Source of the DNA: Aliivibrio sifiae | GTDB lineage: Bacteria; Pseudomonadota; Gammaproteobacteria; Enterobacterales; Vibrionaceae | DNA: 64,000 nt | Direction of reading: 5' to 3' | NCBI RefSeq assembly: GCF_002954705.1 | Contig: NZ_MSCO01000001.1 | Location: 1,379,541-1,443,540 of the forward strand | Part shown: positions 17,397-27,040 of the stretch, in pieces | Layout of the letters: the number at the start of each line of letters is the position of its first letter | Numbering within the stretch: position 1 is the stretch's first letter | The notes under the pieces: generated by a model | The model's input: only the letters and a program-made list of their open reading frames with translations | What the model was told of the DNA's origin: nothing | The model's database searches: none | Translations under genes and position numbers: made by a program

Positions 17397-18149
17397 ATGA
17401 TGTCAGATAACTCAGCAAACAAACGAATTCAGTCAGGCGGTTGTGCTATTCACTGCCAAGATTGTAGTATTAGTCAGCTATGTATTCCATTCACATTAAA
17501 TGAATCAGAATTAGATCAGTTGGATGAAATCATTGAACGCAAAAAACCGATTCAAAAAGGCCAAGAGCTTTTTAAAGCCGGTGATGAATTACGTTCTCTA
17601 TATGCAATTCGTTCAGGAACGATCAAAAGTTACACAATTACAGAACAAGGCGACGAGCAAATTACCGCTTTTCACTTAGCTGGTGATTTAGTAGGTTTTG
17701 ATGCTATTACTGATGCTGAACACCCAAGCTTTGCTCAAGCTCTTGAAACATCAATGGTATGTGAAATACCATATGAAATCCTTGATGATTTATCAGGTAA
17801 AATGCCTAAGCTTCGTCAACAAATTATGCGTTTAATGAGTAACGAAATTAAAGGCGACCAAGAAATGATTCTGTTGCTTTCAAAAAAGAATGCAGAAGAA
17901 CGTTTAGCCGCTTTCCTATATAACTTATCAACTCGTTTTCATCAACGTGGTTTCTCTCCAAGAGAGTTCAGATTAACCATGACCCGTGGTGATATCGGCA
18001 ACTATTTAGGATTAACTGTAGAAACAATCAGTCGCCTATTGGGACGCTTCCAAAAAACAGATATGCTTACAGTGAAAGGCAAATACATCACGATTAATGA
18101 TCACGATGCATTAGCTGAACTTGCTGGCTCTGCTAAAGAAATAAAATAA
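17397..18149 (+). CDS. fnr: Oxygen-sensing regulator FNR
   Basis: A 250-residue CRP-family regulator carrying a [4Fe-4S] cluster that is destroyed by O2. The N-terminal cysteines in [18 protein letters not shown] and the inner Cys in SMVCEIPYE are the cluster ligands. The cyclic-nucleotide-type barrel, dimer helix and HTH ([15 protein letters not shown]) are nearly identical to E. coli FNR. ATG at 17397 is preferred over an in-frame TTG at 17388. It follows the cbb3 genes it probably controls. An FNR box precedes it and a terminator follows. Confidence 0.97.
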   Translation: MMSDNSANKRIQSGGCAIHCQDCSISQLCIPFTLNESELDQLDEIIERKKPIQKGQELFKAGDELRSLYAIRSGTIKSYTITEQGDEQITAFHLAGDLVGFDAITDAEHPSFAQALETSMVCEIPYEILDDLSGKMPKLRQQIMRLMSNEIKGDQEMILLLSKKNAEERLAAFLYNLSTRFHQRGFSPREFRLTMTRGDIGNYLGLTVETISRLLGRFQKTDMLTVKGKYITINDHDALAELAGSAKEIK

Positions 18150-18173
18150 GTAACACCCCATAAAATATCATAT

Positions 18174-18212
18174 AAAAGTGAGATACTACTCTTTGAAGTA
18201 TCTCACTTTTTT
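18174..18212 (+). terminator. Terminator of fnr
   Basis: AAAAGTGAGATACT pairs with AGTATCTCACTTTT around ACTCTTTGA, followed by TT. Confidence 0.93.
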
Positions 18213-18300
18213 GTATCCTAACACTACAAATCCCTTACTAAACTGCTAAAGTAAATATAACAGAACAATTTAATGAAATTGGTTTACCAAGGAGGTTATT

Positions 18301-19248
18301 ATGAACCGCTACCGTAAAATACTTGCTGTAGGGATCATCGATCAGGACGATCAACCCGCCTTATATCGGGCATTAGATATTGCCAAACGCAGTACAAAAT
18401 CATCTGAGATCACTCTATTTTGTACTACCTATGACTTCTCCTATGAAATGACATCAATGCTATCTGCAGATGAAAGGACAGCAATGAGAAATGGGGTTGT
18501 ATCTCAAAAAGTAAAAATGCTCGATGATGTTATCGAGAGTTACGATATTCCTGAGCATGTCACCATTACTATAAAGATTGTTTGGCATAATCGCCCTTAT
18601 GAAGCGATTATTAATGAAGTTTTCGACAATGGCTATAATTTATTAGTTAAAGCGACTCGTGAACACGCTAAGTTTGAAACCGTCTTCTTTACACCAACAG
18701 ATTGGCATTTATTACGTAAATCCCCAATTCCTGTCCTTTTAGTAAAAGCAAGAGGATGGCCAGATAATGGTAATATTTTAGCGTCCGTTCATGTTGGATC
18801 TGAAAACCCGGCACATCTAGCGCTTAATCATAAAATGGTAGAAGAGGCAAAATACTTTGCCGAGGTTTTAAACTCAACCCCACACCTAGTTAATGCCTAT
18901 CCTTCTACACCGCCATCAATACATGCTGAATTGCCAGAATTTGATACAGTTCAATACAAAGATGCCATTCGAGGTCACCATCTAACTCAAATGAAAGCAT
19001 TACGACAAAATCATGGCATACCAGAAGAACAAACTCATGTATATGAAGGGATAACAGAAGAAGTTATCTCAGAGGTTGAAGATGAATTGCATGCAGGTCT
19101 TGTTATTCTTGGTACCACTGGCCGTACAGGGTTATCAGCAATCTTTATTGGTAATACAGCAGAAAATACATTATCACTTTTAAACAGCGATATATTAGCG
19201 TTAAAACCTGAAGGTTATATTAGTCCTTTAGACCCTAATCATATCTAA
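18301..19248 (+). CDS. uspE: Universal stress protein UspE
   Basis: A 315-residue tandem USP protein; two Usp domains cover about 3-150 and 165-305. Starts MNRYRKILAVGI as UspE homologues do. The C-terminal domain ends with the ATP-binding loop GTTGRTGLSAIFIGNTAE (G2xG9GS/T type). UspE is linked to stress survival and aggregation in E. coli, where it also sits next to fnr. AAGGAGGTTATT is a near-perfect ribosome-binding site. Confidence 0.95.
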   Translation: MNRYRKILAVGIIDQDDQPALYRALDIAKRSTKSSEITLFCTTYDFSYEMTSMLSADERTAMRNGVVSQKVKMLDDVIESYDIPEHVTITIKIVWHNRPYEAIINEVFDNGYNLLVKATREHAKFETVFFTPTDWHLLRKSPIPVLLVKARGWPDNGNILASVHVGSENPAHLALNHKMVEEAKYFAEVLNSTPHLVNAYPSTPPSIHAELPEFDTVQYKDAIRGHHLTQMKALRQNHGIPEEQTHVYEGITEEVISEVEDELHAGLVILGTTGRTGLSAIFIGNTAENTLSLLNSDILALKPEGYISPLDPNHI

Positions 19249-19256
19249 TCACATTA

Positions 19257-19280
19257 AGGGCGGCAACTTCGTCGCCCTCT
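19257..19280 (+). terminator. Probable terminator of uspE
   Basis: AGGGCG pairs with CGCCCT around GCAACTTCGT, then a pyrimidine-rich run CTCTTCTTC. The T tract is weak. Confidence 0.6.
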
Positions 19281-19335
19281 CTTCTTCATTAACAAAATAA
19301 TCCCTGCTGAAACTCGCTTATTGATCTTGATTGGG

Positions 19336-19341
19336 TATAAT
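19336..19341 (+). promoter_or_regulatory. Candidate ttcA -10 box
   Basis: TATAAT 40 bases before the ttcA ATG; no good -35 at the expected place. Confidence 0.35.
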
Positions 19342-19381
19342 ACCCGCCTTATCAGTTCCATCATTAGGTTAGAGTAAATAA

Positions 19382-20305
19382 ATGAGCGAATTAACCAAAG
19401 CGCAGCAATTCAATTTCAATAAGCTTCAAAAGAAAATCCGTCGTAATACCGGTAATGCAATTGCCGATTACAATATGATTGAAGATGGCGACCGCATCAT
19501 GGTTTGCTTATCTGGTGGTAAAGACAGTTTTACCATGTTAGATATTCTTATGGGTTTAAAGAAAAGCGCGCCTATCTCATTTGATCTAATCGCTGTAAAT
19601 CTTGATCAGAAACAACCTGGTTTCCCTTCACATATTTTGCCTGAATACTTAGAAAAACTAGGTGTTGAATACAAAATTGTCGAAGAAGATACTTACTCAA
19701 TAGTTCAAGATAAAGTACCAGAAGGCAAAACAACCTGTTCTTTATGCTCACGCTTACGCCGTGGTATTTTGTACCGTACGGCAAATGAATTAGGAGCAAC
19801 TAAAATTGCACTTGGTCATCATCGCGATGATATTTTAGAAACTATGTTTTTAAATATGTTCTATGGCGGTAAATTGAAGGGTATGCCACCAAAACTAGTT
19901 TCTGATAATGGTGAGCATGTTGTTATTCGTCCATTAGCTTATTGTCGTGAAAAAGACATCATCAAGTACGCAGACATGGCTGATTACCCTATTATTCCTT
20001 GTAACCTTTGCGGCTCACAACCAAACATGCAACGTCAAAATGTTAAGCAAATGCTTAATACGTGGGATACACAGTTTCCTGGACGTATTGAATCTATGTT
20101 TACAGCAATGCAAAACGTAGTTCCAAGTCACCTTGCAGACTTTAATACCTTTGATTTTAAAAGTATTAACCGTGATTCTGGAGTTATTAACGGTGGAGAT
20201 ATTGGTTTTGATAAAGAAGAAATGCCAGTTCAACCAGTTGATTCTGATGACGCCGTAACTGAATTTGACCCGTCACTTCAATTAGATGTCGTGAACGTTC
20301 AGTAA
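19382..20305 (+). CDS. ttcA: tRNA 2-thiocytidine(32) synthetase TtcA
   Basis: A 307-residue PP-loop ATPase that thiolates C32 of certain tRNAs using an iron-sulphur cluster. [13 protein letters not shown] is the PP-loop. [10 protein letters not shown] (CxxC) and the later Cys in [13 protein letters not shown] bind the [4Fe-4S] cluster. '[14 protein letters not shown]' is conserved. The acidic C-terminal tail (after about 275) is lineage-specific. In E. coli ttcA also lies near uspE and fnr. Followed by a strong terminator shared with the convergent gene. Confidence 0.97.
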   Translation: MSELTKAQQFNFNKLQKKIRRNTGNAIADYNMIEDGDRIMVCLSGGKDSFTMLDILMGLKKSAPISFDLIAVNLDQKQPGFPSHILPEYLEKLGVEYKIVEEDTYSIVQDKVPEGKTTCSLCSRLRRGILYRTANELGATKIALGHHRDDILETMFLNMFYGGKLKGMPPKLVSDNGEHVVIRPLAYCREKDIIKYADMADYPIIPCNLCGSQPNMQRQNVKQMLNTWDTQFPGRIESMFTAMQNVVPSHLADFNTFDFKSINRDSGVINGGDIGFDKEEMPVQPVDSDDAVTEFDPSLQLDVVNVQ

Positions 20306-20354
20306 TCTTACTGTGGCGACTAGTGGTTAATACTCACTTTATATTGCTGTATAC

Positions 20355-20393
20355 AAAAATGGCGTTACTTATTAAAAGTAACGCCATTTTTTA
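20355..20393. terminator. Bidirectional terminator between ttcA and the DUF2987 gene
   Basis: AAAATGGCGTTACTT and AAGTAACGCCATTTT form a long perfect stem with T runs on both strands. Confidence 0.93.
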
Positions 20394-20409
20394 TTCAGTG
20401 TGGAGTAGA

Positions 20410-21057
20410 TTACTTAACAAGCCAAGGCGTTACTTTCAATGGCGTAGCCGGTAATTCAAAAGACGTCTCTTGATTAAATCCTCTTAAATCTATTGTTGCC
20501 TTCCCATTTTGAATAGGAATAATCACACCATTAGACGTTTTGATACCAGATGTTACCGCGTCACTGAAAACAAAGCGTACACCTTCCACATCTGGCATAA
20601 AGTATTTAGAGAACATACCTCCAATATCTGAAAGCATAGTGTCCATTTGCTTTGTTAATAGCGATAATTCATTAAAGCTTACTGAACCAGTTAAAGGTTT
20701 ATTAGCTAATACTTCCATTGAAATATCGCATTGTTTCCCTTCTTCAGTTTGAATATAAACTAATGGATTAGCTGATTTTAAATTGTCATCAATTGGAAGA
20801 GGTAACTCCTGACTACTTGGAATCGTAAATTCTTCATAGTGCTCTTCTTTTTCCATCCATGCTTTTGTTATTTGACAGGCTTTACCCGTTTGTGAATCAT
20901 TAAAAAACAAAGCCATACGAACATCTTCATGACCTTCTTTTTGATTCACTTTTAACTGGTAATACAGTTTCGAATAAGTAAAACGATACTGCTCAGCTTT
21001 AACTGGTAACGCCAAACACAACAGTGACAACGTTGTCGCACCAATCCATTTTTTCAT
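20410..21057 (-). CDS. DUF2987-like exported protein
   Basis: A 215-residue periplasmic protein with signal peptide MKKWIGATTLSLLCLALPVKA. The mature start EQYRFTYSKLYYQLKVNQKEG and 'DVRMALFFNDSQTGKACQITKAWMEKEEHYEEF' fit the DUF2987 family found in Vibrio and Shewanella; the assignment is from memory. Two Cys (KACQIT, KQCDIS) may form a disulphide. It starts one base after the Bax-like gene ends, so they form an operon. Confidence 0.7.
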   Translation of the reverse strand: MKKWIGATTLSLLCLALPVKAEQYRFTYSKLYYQLKVNQKEGHEDVRMALFFNDSQTGKACQITKAWMEKEEHYEEFTIPSSQELPLPIDDNLKSANPLVYIQTEEGKQCDISMEVLANKPLTGSVSFNELSLLTKQMDTMLSDIGGMFSKYFMPDVEGVRFVFSDAVTSGIKTSNGVIIPIQNGKATIDLRGFNQETSFELPATPLKVTPWLVK

Positions 21058-21058
21058 T

Positions 21059-21793
21059 TTATCTCCAATACTGACTATTATGACGGATCATCGCTTGGAT
21101 CTCTTCAACGTAAGCCTCGCCACGTTCAGAGTAACGAATAAGTCCATGTGCTAATGCATTCGCTTCTTGCTCAGGCGTTAATGCCTCAGGAGAACTGTGT
21201 AACTTAGCTCGAATTATACGAAGATCAGCATAAGCATTGTTACGGTTTACATTCCTAAAGTAAGCATGAACAGCATCTTGTGATGAATTAAACTTTGCCA
21301 CTTCATGCACAGCACCTTCATTACGCTTACTTGGAACAACCCCACAACCTTTAGTGTAACACCATTGTCCAAAGTAATTATTTGCTTCGCGGGCAAAACG
21401 AGACGTTCCCCACGCAGATTCATTCGCGCCCTGACTTAATACTAGTGGTGCTGGTATATAATCGACTTTGACTAACATTGCGTTCACCCAACCAGAGGTA
21501 ATCCCTGCATCGGTTAACTTCTCTTTATATAAATTAGATAGCTTAGTTGCTTGTTCTAATTCTTTTGTAGATATATCCGCATCATTATCTAATTTCATGA
21601 CTAGAGACTCTAAGAAAGTACGCTCTTCTTTCACTCGAGTATTCTCAGTAATTACCGCTGGATACATAAAGTTAAAGAAAGCTGCTTTTTTCTCTTTTAC
21701 ATCAGTAAAGGCTTTAAAATCAGGAACATTCTCTTTTGGTGTACAAGCAGACATCATTAATACAGCAGACAGAATAAGAATTTTTTTAATCAT
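21059..21793 (-). CDS. Bax-like glucosaminidase lipoprotein
   Basis: A 244-residue protein of the Bax/FlgJ-type mannosyl-glycoprotein endo-beta-N-acetylglucosaminidase family (peptidoglycan hydrolase). The start MIKKILILSAVLMMSACT gives a lipobox with Cys17; an upstream GTG at 21805 would spoil the signal peptide, so ATG 21793 is chosen. The catalytic region is APLVLSQGANESAWGTSRFA with the probable catalytic Glu in ANESAWG, followed by NNYFGQWCYTKGCG. It lies 8 bases after the upstream membrane protein gene and 1 base before the DUF2987 gene. Confidence 0.85.
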   Translation of the reverse strand: MIKKILILSAVLMMSACTPKENVPDFKAFTDVKEKKAAFFNFMYPAVITENTRVKEERTFLESLVMKLDNDADISTKELEQATKLSNLYKEKLTDAGITSGWVNAMLVKVDYIPAPLVLSQGANESAWGTSRFAREANNYFGQWCYTKGCGVVPSKRNEGAVHEVAKFNSSQDAVHAYFRNVNRNNAYADLRIIRAKLHSSPEALTPEQEANALAHGLIRYSERGEAYVEEIQAMIRHNSQYWR

Positions 21794-21801
21794 TATAGAA
21801 C

Positions 21802-22629
21802 TCACGCATTGAAAATATTATTTTTAACATCTTGATTTGGGGTATGGTTGTCATCATTGTTGCTACCATCCTCATCATTTTTCACCATTACTTTTAAAGT
21901 AATACCGAACATATTACGATAAAGAATACCTTTAACATTAAAGATAAATGGCATTACTACAATTAAACCTACGCCATATAAAGCAATGCCAAACACCAAA
22001 GTAATCATAATCACAACATGAATAAGAAGCATAGATGCCAGTTTTCTATTCGTTGCTCTAAATGAGTATAGTAACGCTTTTAATGGCGGAACTTTTTTCT
22101 CACATACCAAAAGAATAGCAAAGCCAAAAGCTATTGATAAATAAAGAGCAACCATTGGTAAATAAATGTTTACTAATCCTTGTAATACCTCAGAAAGGAT
22201 CGTAACTAAAGCGATCATGCCCGCAGAAGCCATTCCTTTAAAAATATAACTTGAACGACACTTAAGCCCTGCCGCATGACTCATACCCATTAAGCTTGCT
22301 CCAGCTGTTAATGGAGAAATAATAACTTGAGCGCTTAATCCAGCCACAAATGCTGCATAAGAGATATTAGTCGTTAGCTCCGTTTCGCCAAGGAAAGCTT
22401 TAAACAAAATTGCAGGATCACCTAATTGAACTTGTAAAGCGATGAAGAATACTGCCATATAAGAAAACGTCAGTAATAAAATAGCGGGTGAAAACGTAAA
22501 GAAATGCGTAATCGTATTTTTCCACGCTTCTTTCAATACGCTGACAGGGCTCAATTCGACTTGTCCTGTCATTGCCTTTTCAATGCTCCCACCAAGGATA
22601 AACGTTTTTTCTTTTGGTTGTTCGCTCAT
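21802..22629 (-). CDS. Polytopic membrane protein of unknown function
   Basis: A 275-residue protein with about six hydrophobic helices (roughly 40-60, 85-115, 130-150, 160-190, 205-230, 235-250) and an acidic, Asn-rich C-terminal tail (DEDGSNNDDNHTPNQD). ATG at 22629 (MSEQPKEKTF) is preferred over a TTG 15 bases upstream. It heads an operon with the Bax-like hydrolase and the DUF2987 protein, suggesting an envelope role. I cannot name a family with confidence. Confidence 0.65.
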   Translation of the reverse strand: MSEQPKEKTFILGGSIEKAMTGQVELSPVSVLKEAWKNTITHFFTFSPAILLLTFSYMAVFFIALQVQLGDPAILFKAFLGETELTTNISYAAFVAGLSAQVIISPLTAGASLMGMSHAAGLKCRSSYIFKGMASAGMIALVTILSEVLQGLVNIYLPMVALYLSIAFGFAILLVCEKKVPPLKALLYSFRATNRKLASMLLIHVVIMITLVFGIALYGVGLIVVMPFIFNVKGILYRNMFGITLKVMVKNDEDGSNNDDNHTPNQDVKNNIFNA

Positions 22630-22956
22630 TTCTGTATACCACAATAAAACATGCGGCGATTATACGGCTTTCATCCTCACTGTGCAGTAATCAAAAAAAA
22701 GAATTTTAATAATCCTTTGAAAACAACAACTTTTAATTGTAACAAAACCAACCAACTTACTGATTTTTGTCTATAATTAAGCTCAACATATATACACTAA
22801 GACGCTAAAAAACAAAGAGTTTAAAAAAAAATAGGGTTATCAAATAAAAAACACTTTTAATATCGTAACTTGGGGTCTATTATGCGCCCGAAATCCCATC
22901 TTACATTCATAACACTAAGCGCGGTATCACAACCCGAAGGCGGAGATAAAAAGACA
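22630..22956. other. Divergent promoter region before potA
   Basis: AT-rich DNA between the membrane protein gene and potA. TATAAT at 22773-22778 is the best plus-strand -10 candidate. An open frame from ATG 22882 runs into potA and may be its true N-terminus or leader. No RNA gene recognised. Confidence 0.5.
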
Positions 22957-24075
22957 TTGAACGTTACAGAACAATCCGAAAAAAAAGCCGTTATTAAATT
23001 AACCGGCATTTCAAAAAGCTTTGATGGCAAAGAAGTGATCTCTAATTTTGATTTAGATGTTAATCACGGTGAATTTTTAACAATTCTAGGACCATCAGGT
23101 TGTGGTAAAACCACAGTGTTACGCATGATTGCTGGTTTTGAAACCGCTGATGCAGGAACAATTTTACTGGATTCGACAGATGTAACGTCAATACCCGCTG
23201 AACAGAGGCATGTGAATACGGTATTCCAGAGCTATGCCCTATTCCCACATATGACGGTATTTGAAAACGTTGCGTTTGGTTTGCGTATGCAAAACATCCC
23301 AAGCCAAGATATTGAGCCAAGAGTAATGGAAGCATTGCAAATGGTTCGTCTTGCTCAAATGGCAAACCGTAAACCACATCAGTTATCTGGTGGTCAACAA
23401 CAACGTATCGCTATTGCTCGCGCAGTAGTAAATAAGCCAAAGGTTCTATTATTAGATGAATCTTTATCTGCACTTGATTACAAACTACGTAAACAAATGC
23501 AAATTGAGCTTAAACAATTACAACGTCAGTTGGGTATTACTTTTATCTTTGTAACTCACGATCAAGAAGAAGCCCTTTCAATGTCAGACCGTATTATTGT
23601 AATGCGTGATGGTGTTATCGAACAGGACGGCACTCCTCGTGAAATTTACGAAGAACCAAAGAACTTATTTGTTGCTCGCTTTATCGGTGAAATCAACGTG
23701 TTCGCAGCAACAGTGCTAGAGCGCCTTGATGACAAACGTATTAAAGCTGAAATCGAAGATACGACAGCAATTGTTTACTGTGAACTGGATGTAAGTCCGG
23801 GTGATAAAGTAAAAGTATTGCTGCGTCCTGAAGATTTACGACTTGAAGAAATTAAAGAATCAGATACTAAAGGCATCACTGGTTACGTTCGTGAGCGTAC
23901 CTACAAAGGGATGACATTAGATTCTGTACTTGAATTAGATTCTGGTATGAGAGTAATGATCAGTGAGTTCTTTAATGAAGATGATCCAGATGTTGATCAC
24001 TCTTTAGGTCAAAAAGTAGCAATTACTTGGGTTGAAAGCTGGGAAGTGGTGTTAGCAGATGAACAAGAAGTTTAA
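22957..24075 (+). CDS. potA: Spermidine/putrescine ABC transporter ATPase PotA
   Basis: A 372-residue ABC ATPase powering polyamine import. Walker [12 protein letters not shown]-loop [13 protein letters not shown], signature LSGGQQQR, Walker [13 protein letters not shown] and H-loop [10 protein letters not shown] are intact, with a C-terminal TOBE domain. 'DES' replaces the more usual 'DEP'. The start is uncertain: TTG 22957 ([10 protein letters not shown]) gives the normal PotA length, while ATG 22882 would add 25 residues not seen in E. coli PotA. It overlaps potB by 17 bases, first gene of potABC. Confidence 0.92.
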   Translation: MNVTEQSEKKAVIKLTGISKSFDGKEVISNFDLDVNHGEFLTILGPSGCGKTTVLRMIAGFETADAGTILLDSTDVTSIPAEQRHVNTVFQSYALFPHMTVFENVAFGLRMQNIPSQDIEPRVMEALQMVRLAQMANRKPHQLSGGQQQRIAIARAVVNKPKVLLLDESLSALDYKLRKQMQIELKQLQRQLGITFIFVTHDQEEALSMSDRIIVMRDGVIEQDGTPREIYEEPKNLFVARFIGEINVFAATVLERLDDKRIKAEIEDTTAIVYCELDVSPGDKVKVLLRPEDLRLEEIKESDTKGITGYVRERTYKGMTLDSVLELDSGMRVMISEFFNEDDPDVDHSLGQKVAITWVESWEVVLADEQEV

Positions 24076-24916
24076 TCTCCAAAATATCATCATCACAATT
24101 ATCGTAACTTGGTTACTGCTGTTCGTATTCATTCCAAATGTAATGATTATCGGCACTAGTTTTTTAACGCGTGATGAAGCAAATTTAATTGAAATGACGT
24201 TTACGATGGATAACTATCTGCGTCTTTTTGATCCTCTATATGCAAAAGTACTATGGCACTCATTTTATATGGCCATTGTTGCAACACTGCTATGTTTAGT
24301 TGTGGGTTACCCATTCGCTTACATTGTTGCAAAAATGCCTGAAAAGTGGCGCCCATTTATGCTGTTTTTAATCATTGTTCCTTTTTGGACTAACTCATTA
24401 ATCCGCACTTACGGGTTAAAAATAGTGTTAGGTACGCAAGGTATTCTGAATAAAAGCTTAATCGCTATGGATATCATCGATAAACCATTACGTATTATGT
24501 ACACAGAAAGTGCAGTAATGATTGGCTTAGTTTACATTCTATTGCCTTTTATGATTTTGCCACTGTATTCAGCAATTGAAAAACTAGACGGTACTTATCT
24601 AGAAGCTGCTCGTGACCTAGGTGCGAACAAACTTCAAACGTTATGGAAGATTGTGTTACCACTAACAATGCCTGGCATTATCGGTGGTTGTCTATTAGTG
24701 CTTCTACCTGCACTTGGAATGTTCTACATTTCAGACTTGCTAGGTGGCGCGAAAAACCTATTAATTGGTAACGTTATTAAGAGTCAGGTTCTTAATGCTC
24801 GTGACTGGCCATTTGGCGCAGCAACCAGTATTGCCCTAACCTTAGCAATGGCATTAATGCTGTACGCATACTACCGTGCAGGAAAGTTATTAAATAAAAA
24901 GGCGGATCTAGATTAA
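24059..24916 (+). CDS. potB: Spermidine/putrescine permease PotB
   Basis: A 285-residue inner-membrane permease with six helices. The EAA loop, [22 protein letters not shown], contacts PotA. It overlaps potA by 17 bases and potC by one base, so the three are translated together. Confidence 0.95.
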   Translation: MNKKFNLQNIIITIIVTWLLLFVFIPNVMIIGTSFLTRDEANLIEMTFTMDNYLRLFDPLYAKVLWHSFYMAIVATLLCLVVGYPFAYIVAKMPEKWRPFMLFLIIVPFWTNSLIRTYGLKIVLGTQGILNKSLIAMDIIDKPLRIMYTESAVMIGLVYILLPFMILPLYSAIEKLDGTYLEAARDLGANKLQTLWKIVLPLTMPGIIGGCLLVLLPALGMFYISDLLGGAKNLLIGNVIKSQVLNARDWPFGAATSIALTLAMALMLYAYYRAGKLLNKKADLD

Positions 24917-25686
24917 TGGGACGCACAATAAAATTTAGTTTCATGAGTTTGGTATACATCTTCTTATACCTGCCAATCATCGTTTTGATTGCAAACTCAT
25001 TTAACGCAAGTAAATTTGGCATGAAATGGGGCGGCTTTACTACGAAATGGTATGAAGCTCTCATCAATAACGATAGTTTAATGCAAGCGGCTTGGCACTC
25101 AATCACCATTGCTGTGATTTCAGGTACTGCTGCAACGATCATTGGTAGCTTAACAGCTGTTGCCCTATTTCGTTATCAGTTTAAAGGCAAGAAGTTCGTT
25201 AATGGCCTATTGTTTATTGTAATGATGTCACCTGATATCGTAATGGCAATTTCATTACTCGCTATCTTCTTGGTGATCGGCTTTGAACTTGGCTTTTTAA
25301 CCTTGTTAATTGCTCACATTACTTTCTGTCTGCCATTTGTGGTTGTGACAGTATACAGCCGATTAAAAGGCTTTGATGTGAAGATGCTAGAAGCAGCCCG
25401 TGATTTAGGTGCAAGTGAATGGGTTATCCTAAAGCAAATTATCTTACCATTAGCAAAACCTGCGGTTGCTGCTGGTTGGTTATTAAGTTTTACTCTGTCG
25501 CTGGATGATGTAATCATTAGTTCATTTGTAACAGGTCCTACTTATGAAATTTTACCTCTGAAAATTTATTCAATGGTTAAAGTTGGTATTTCTCCAGAAG
25601 TAAATGCCCTAGCGACAGTTATGTTAATCGTTTCACTGGCTTTGGTTGTACTTTCGCAACTGCTTGCAAGAGAAAAAATTAAGTAA
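24916..25686 (+). CDS. potC: Spermidine/putrescine permease PotC
   Basis: A 256-residue permease, six helices, with EAA motif [19 protein letters not shown] and the conserved segment 'SLDDVIISSFVTGP' found in PotC. It forms the PotBC channel heterodimer. It starts on the potB stop (TAATG). A terminator-like hairpin between potC and the first potD likely lowers read-through. Confidence 0.95.
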   Translation: MGRTIKFSFMSLVYIFLYLPIIVLIANSFNASKFGMKWGGFTTKWYEALINNDSLMQAAWHSITIAVISGTAATIIGSLTAVALFRYQFKGKKFVNGLLFIVMMSPDIVMAISLLAIFLVIGFELGFLTLLIAHITFCLPFVVVTVYSRLKGFDVKMLEAARDLGASEWVILKQIILPLAKPAVAAGWLLSFTLSLDDVIISSFVTGPTYEILPLKIYSMVKVGISPEVNALATVMLIVSLALVVLSQLLAREKIK

Positions 25687-25735
25687 GTTTTTTCAAAATT
25701 TAAAATCAATTGCTTATTACAAGCAATGAAATCTG

Positions 25736-25771
25736 GAAGACATGCCTTTTGTTCGACATGTCTTCTTTTTT
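25736..25771 (+). terminator. Terminator hairpin between potC and potD
   Basis: GAAGACATG pairs perfectly with CATGTCTTC around a CCTTTTGTTCGA-type loop, followed by TTTTTT. It lies 25 bases before the potD start and could act as an attenuator setting the ratio of binding protein to transporter. Confidence 0.85.
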
Positions 25772-25795
25772 ATCACTCTAATGGAGAGTCAATCA

Positions 25796-26830
25796 ATGAA
25801 CAAAATGGCTGCGTTTTTTACTGGAACCGCCTGTGCATTAGCACTAACAATGAATGTTGCTAACGCAAAAGAAAATGATGAACTGGTATTCATGAACTGG
25901 GGACCATACATCAACAGTGATATCTTAGAAGAATTTACTAAAGAAACTGGCATTAAAGTTATCTACTCTACTTACGAGTCTAACGAAACTTTATACGCAA
26001 AAATGAAAGCGCATAATAAAGGCTATGACCTAGTTGTTCCATCAACTTACTTCGTAGCAAAAATGCGTGACGAAAAAATGCTACAACCAATTGATAAATC
26101 AAAAATTTCAAACTTTAGTGGCTTAGATACAAACTACCTAGATAAAGCATTCGATCCAAAAAATGAATACTCTATCCCGCACGTGGTTGCTATTACAGGT
26201 CTTGCCGTAAATACTGAAATGTATAATCCTGATGACTTCAATAGCTGGGGTGATCTTTGGAATCCAGAATTTGAAGGTCAACTAATGCTTATGGATGATA
26301 CTCGTGAAGTCTTCCACATCGCATTACGCAAATTAGGCTACTCTGGTAACTCAACAAATCCAAAAGAAATCGATGAAGCATACGCTGAGCTTCAAAAATT
26401 AATGCCAAATGTATTAGTATTTAATTCAGATAACCCTGCAGCACCATACATGGCTGGTGAAGTTGGTCTTGGTATGCTTTGGAATGGTTCTGCAGCTGCC
26501 GCACAAGCTGAAGGCCTACCAATTAAACTAATTTTCCCTAAAGAAGGTGGTATTGGTTGGGTTGATAACTTTGCAATTCCATCTGGTGCAAAAAATGTAG
26601 AAGCATCTCATAAGATGATCGACTTCTTACTTCGCCCTGAAATTGCAGCTCGTATTTCAAAAGATACTGGTTATTTAACTGCGGTTAAAGCATCAAATGA
26701 TAAATTTCAAGATGTTGCTCCACTGTTCCCATCTCAAGAAGATCTTGACCGTGTAGAATGGCAATCAGCCGTTGGTGATATGACAGTGAAATACGAAGAG
26801 TACTTCTTAAAACTGAAAGCCGGACAGTAA
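25796..26830 (+). CDS. potD: Polyamine-binding periplasmic protein PotD (copy 1)
   Basis: A 344-residue type II solute-binding protein with signal peptide ending MNVANAKE. The ATG at 25796 follows GGAGAG and gives a clean signal peptide; an in-frame ATG at 25742 lies inside the terminator hairpin and is rejected. Motifs shared with PotD are FMNWGPYINSDILEEFTKET, TYESNETLYAKM, YDLVVPSTYFVAKM and VGLGMLWNGSA. It is about two-thirds identical by eye to the next gene, so this is a tandem duplication. Confidence 0.93.
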   Translation: MNKMAAFFTGTACALALTMNVANAKENDELVFMNWGPYINSDILEEFTKETGIKVIYSTYESNETLYAKMKAHNKGYDLVVPSTYFVAKMRDEKMLQPIDKSKISNFSGLDTNYLDKAFDPKNEYSIPHVVAITGLAVNTEMYNPDDFNSWGDLWNPEFEGQLMLMDDTREVFHIALRKLGYSGNSTNPKEIDEAYAELQKLMPNVLVFNSDNPAAPYMAGEVGLGMLWNGSAAAAQAEGLPIKLIFPKEGGIGWVDNFAIPSGAKNVEASHKMIDFLLRPEIAARISKDTGYLTAVKASNDKFQDVAPLFPSQEDLDRVEWQSAVGDMTVKYEEYFLKLKAGQ

Positions 26831-26854
26831 CCTAACCCTTTACTGACCTTAATT

Positions 26855-26884
26855 AATGGCAGCGTTTACGCTGCCATTTTTATA
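26855..26884 (+). terminator. Terminator after potD copy 1
   Basis: ATGGCAGCG pairs with CGCTGCCAT around TTTA, followed by TTTTA. Confidence 0.92.
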
Positions 26885-26988
26885 TTTATAAATAACGGAT
26901 ATCCTCCTTTAACTCTCCCTTTCTTTTCTTAAAAACTAATCTATATCAAGCCCTTGATTTATAAACCCATGAAGTCTGTCTCAATTAT

Positions 26989-26997
26989 TGTTATAAT
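26989..26997 (+). promoter_or_regulatory. Extended -10 promoter of the second potD
   Basis: TGTTATAAT is a perfect extended -10 element 44 bases before the ATG. ATCAAGCCCTTGAT at 26946-26959 is a 14-bp palindrome about 50 bases upstream of the expected start of transcription. It shows the second potD is transcribed on its own. Confidence 0.65.
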
Positions 26998-27040
26998 GTT
27001 CGGCTAATTAATGGAAATCCCTCTGATATAGGAGAAGGAA

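Noticed and set aside
20552..20564. matS-like GTTACCGCGTCAC
   Set aside because: Two mismatches, within expectation by chance; also GTAATGATGTCAC at 25219.
22870..22956. N-terminal extension of PotA
   Set aside because: PotA homologues begin about 25-29 residues later; the extension is not similar to any PotA, though ATG 22882 cannot be ruled out.
25742..25795. Upstream in-frame ATG of potD copy 1
   Set aside because: It lies in the terminator hairpin and would destroy the signal peptide.
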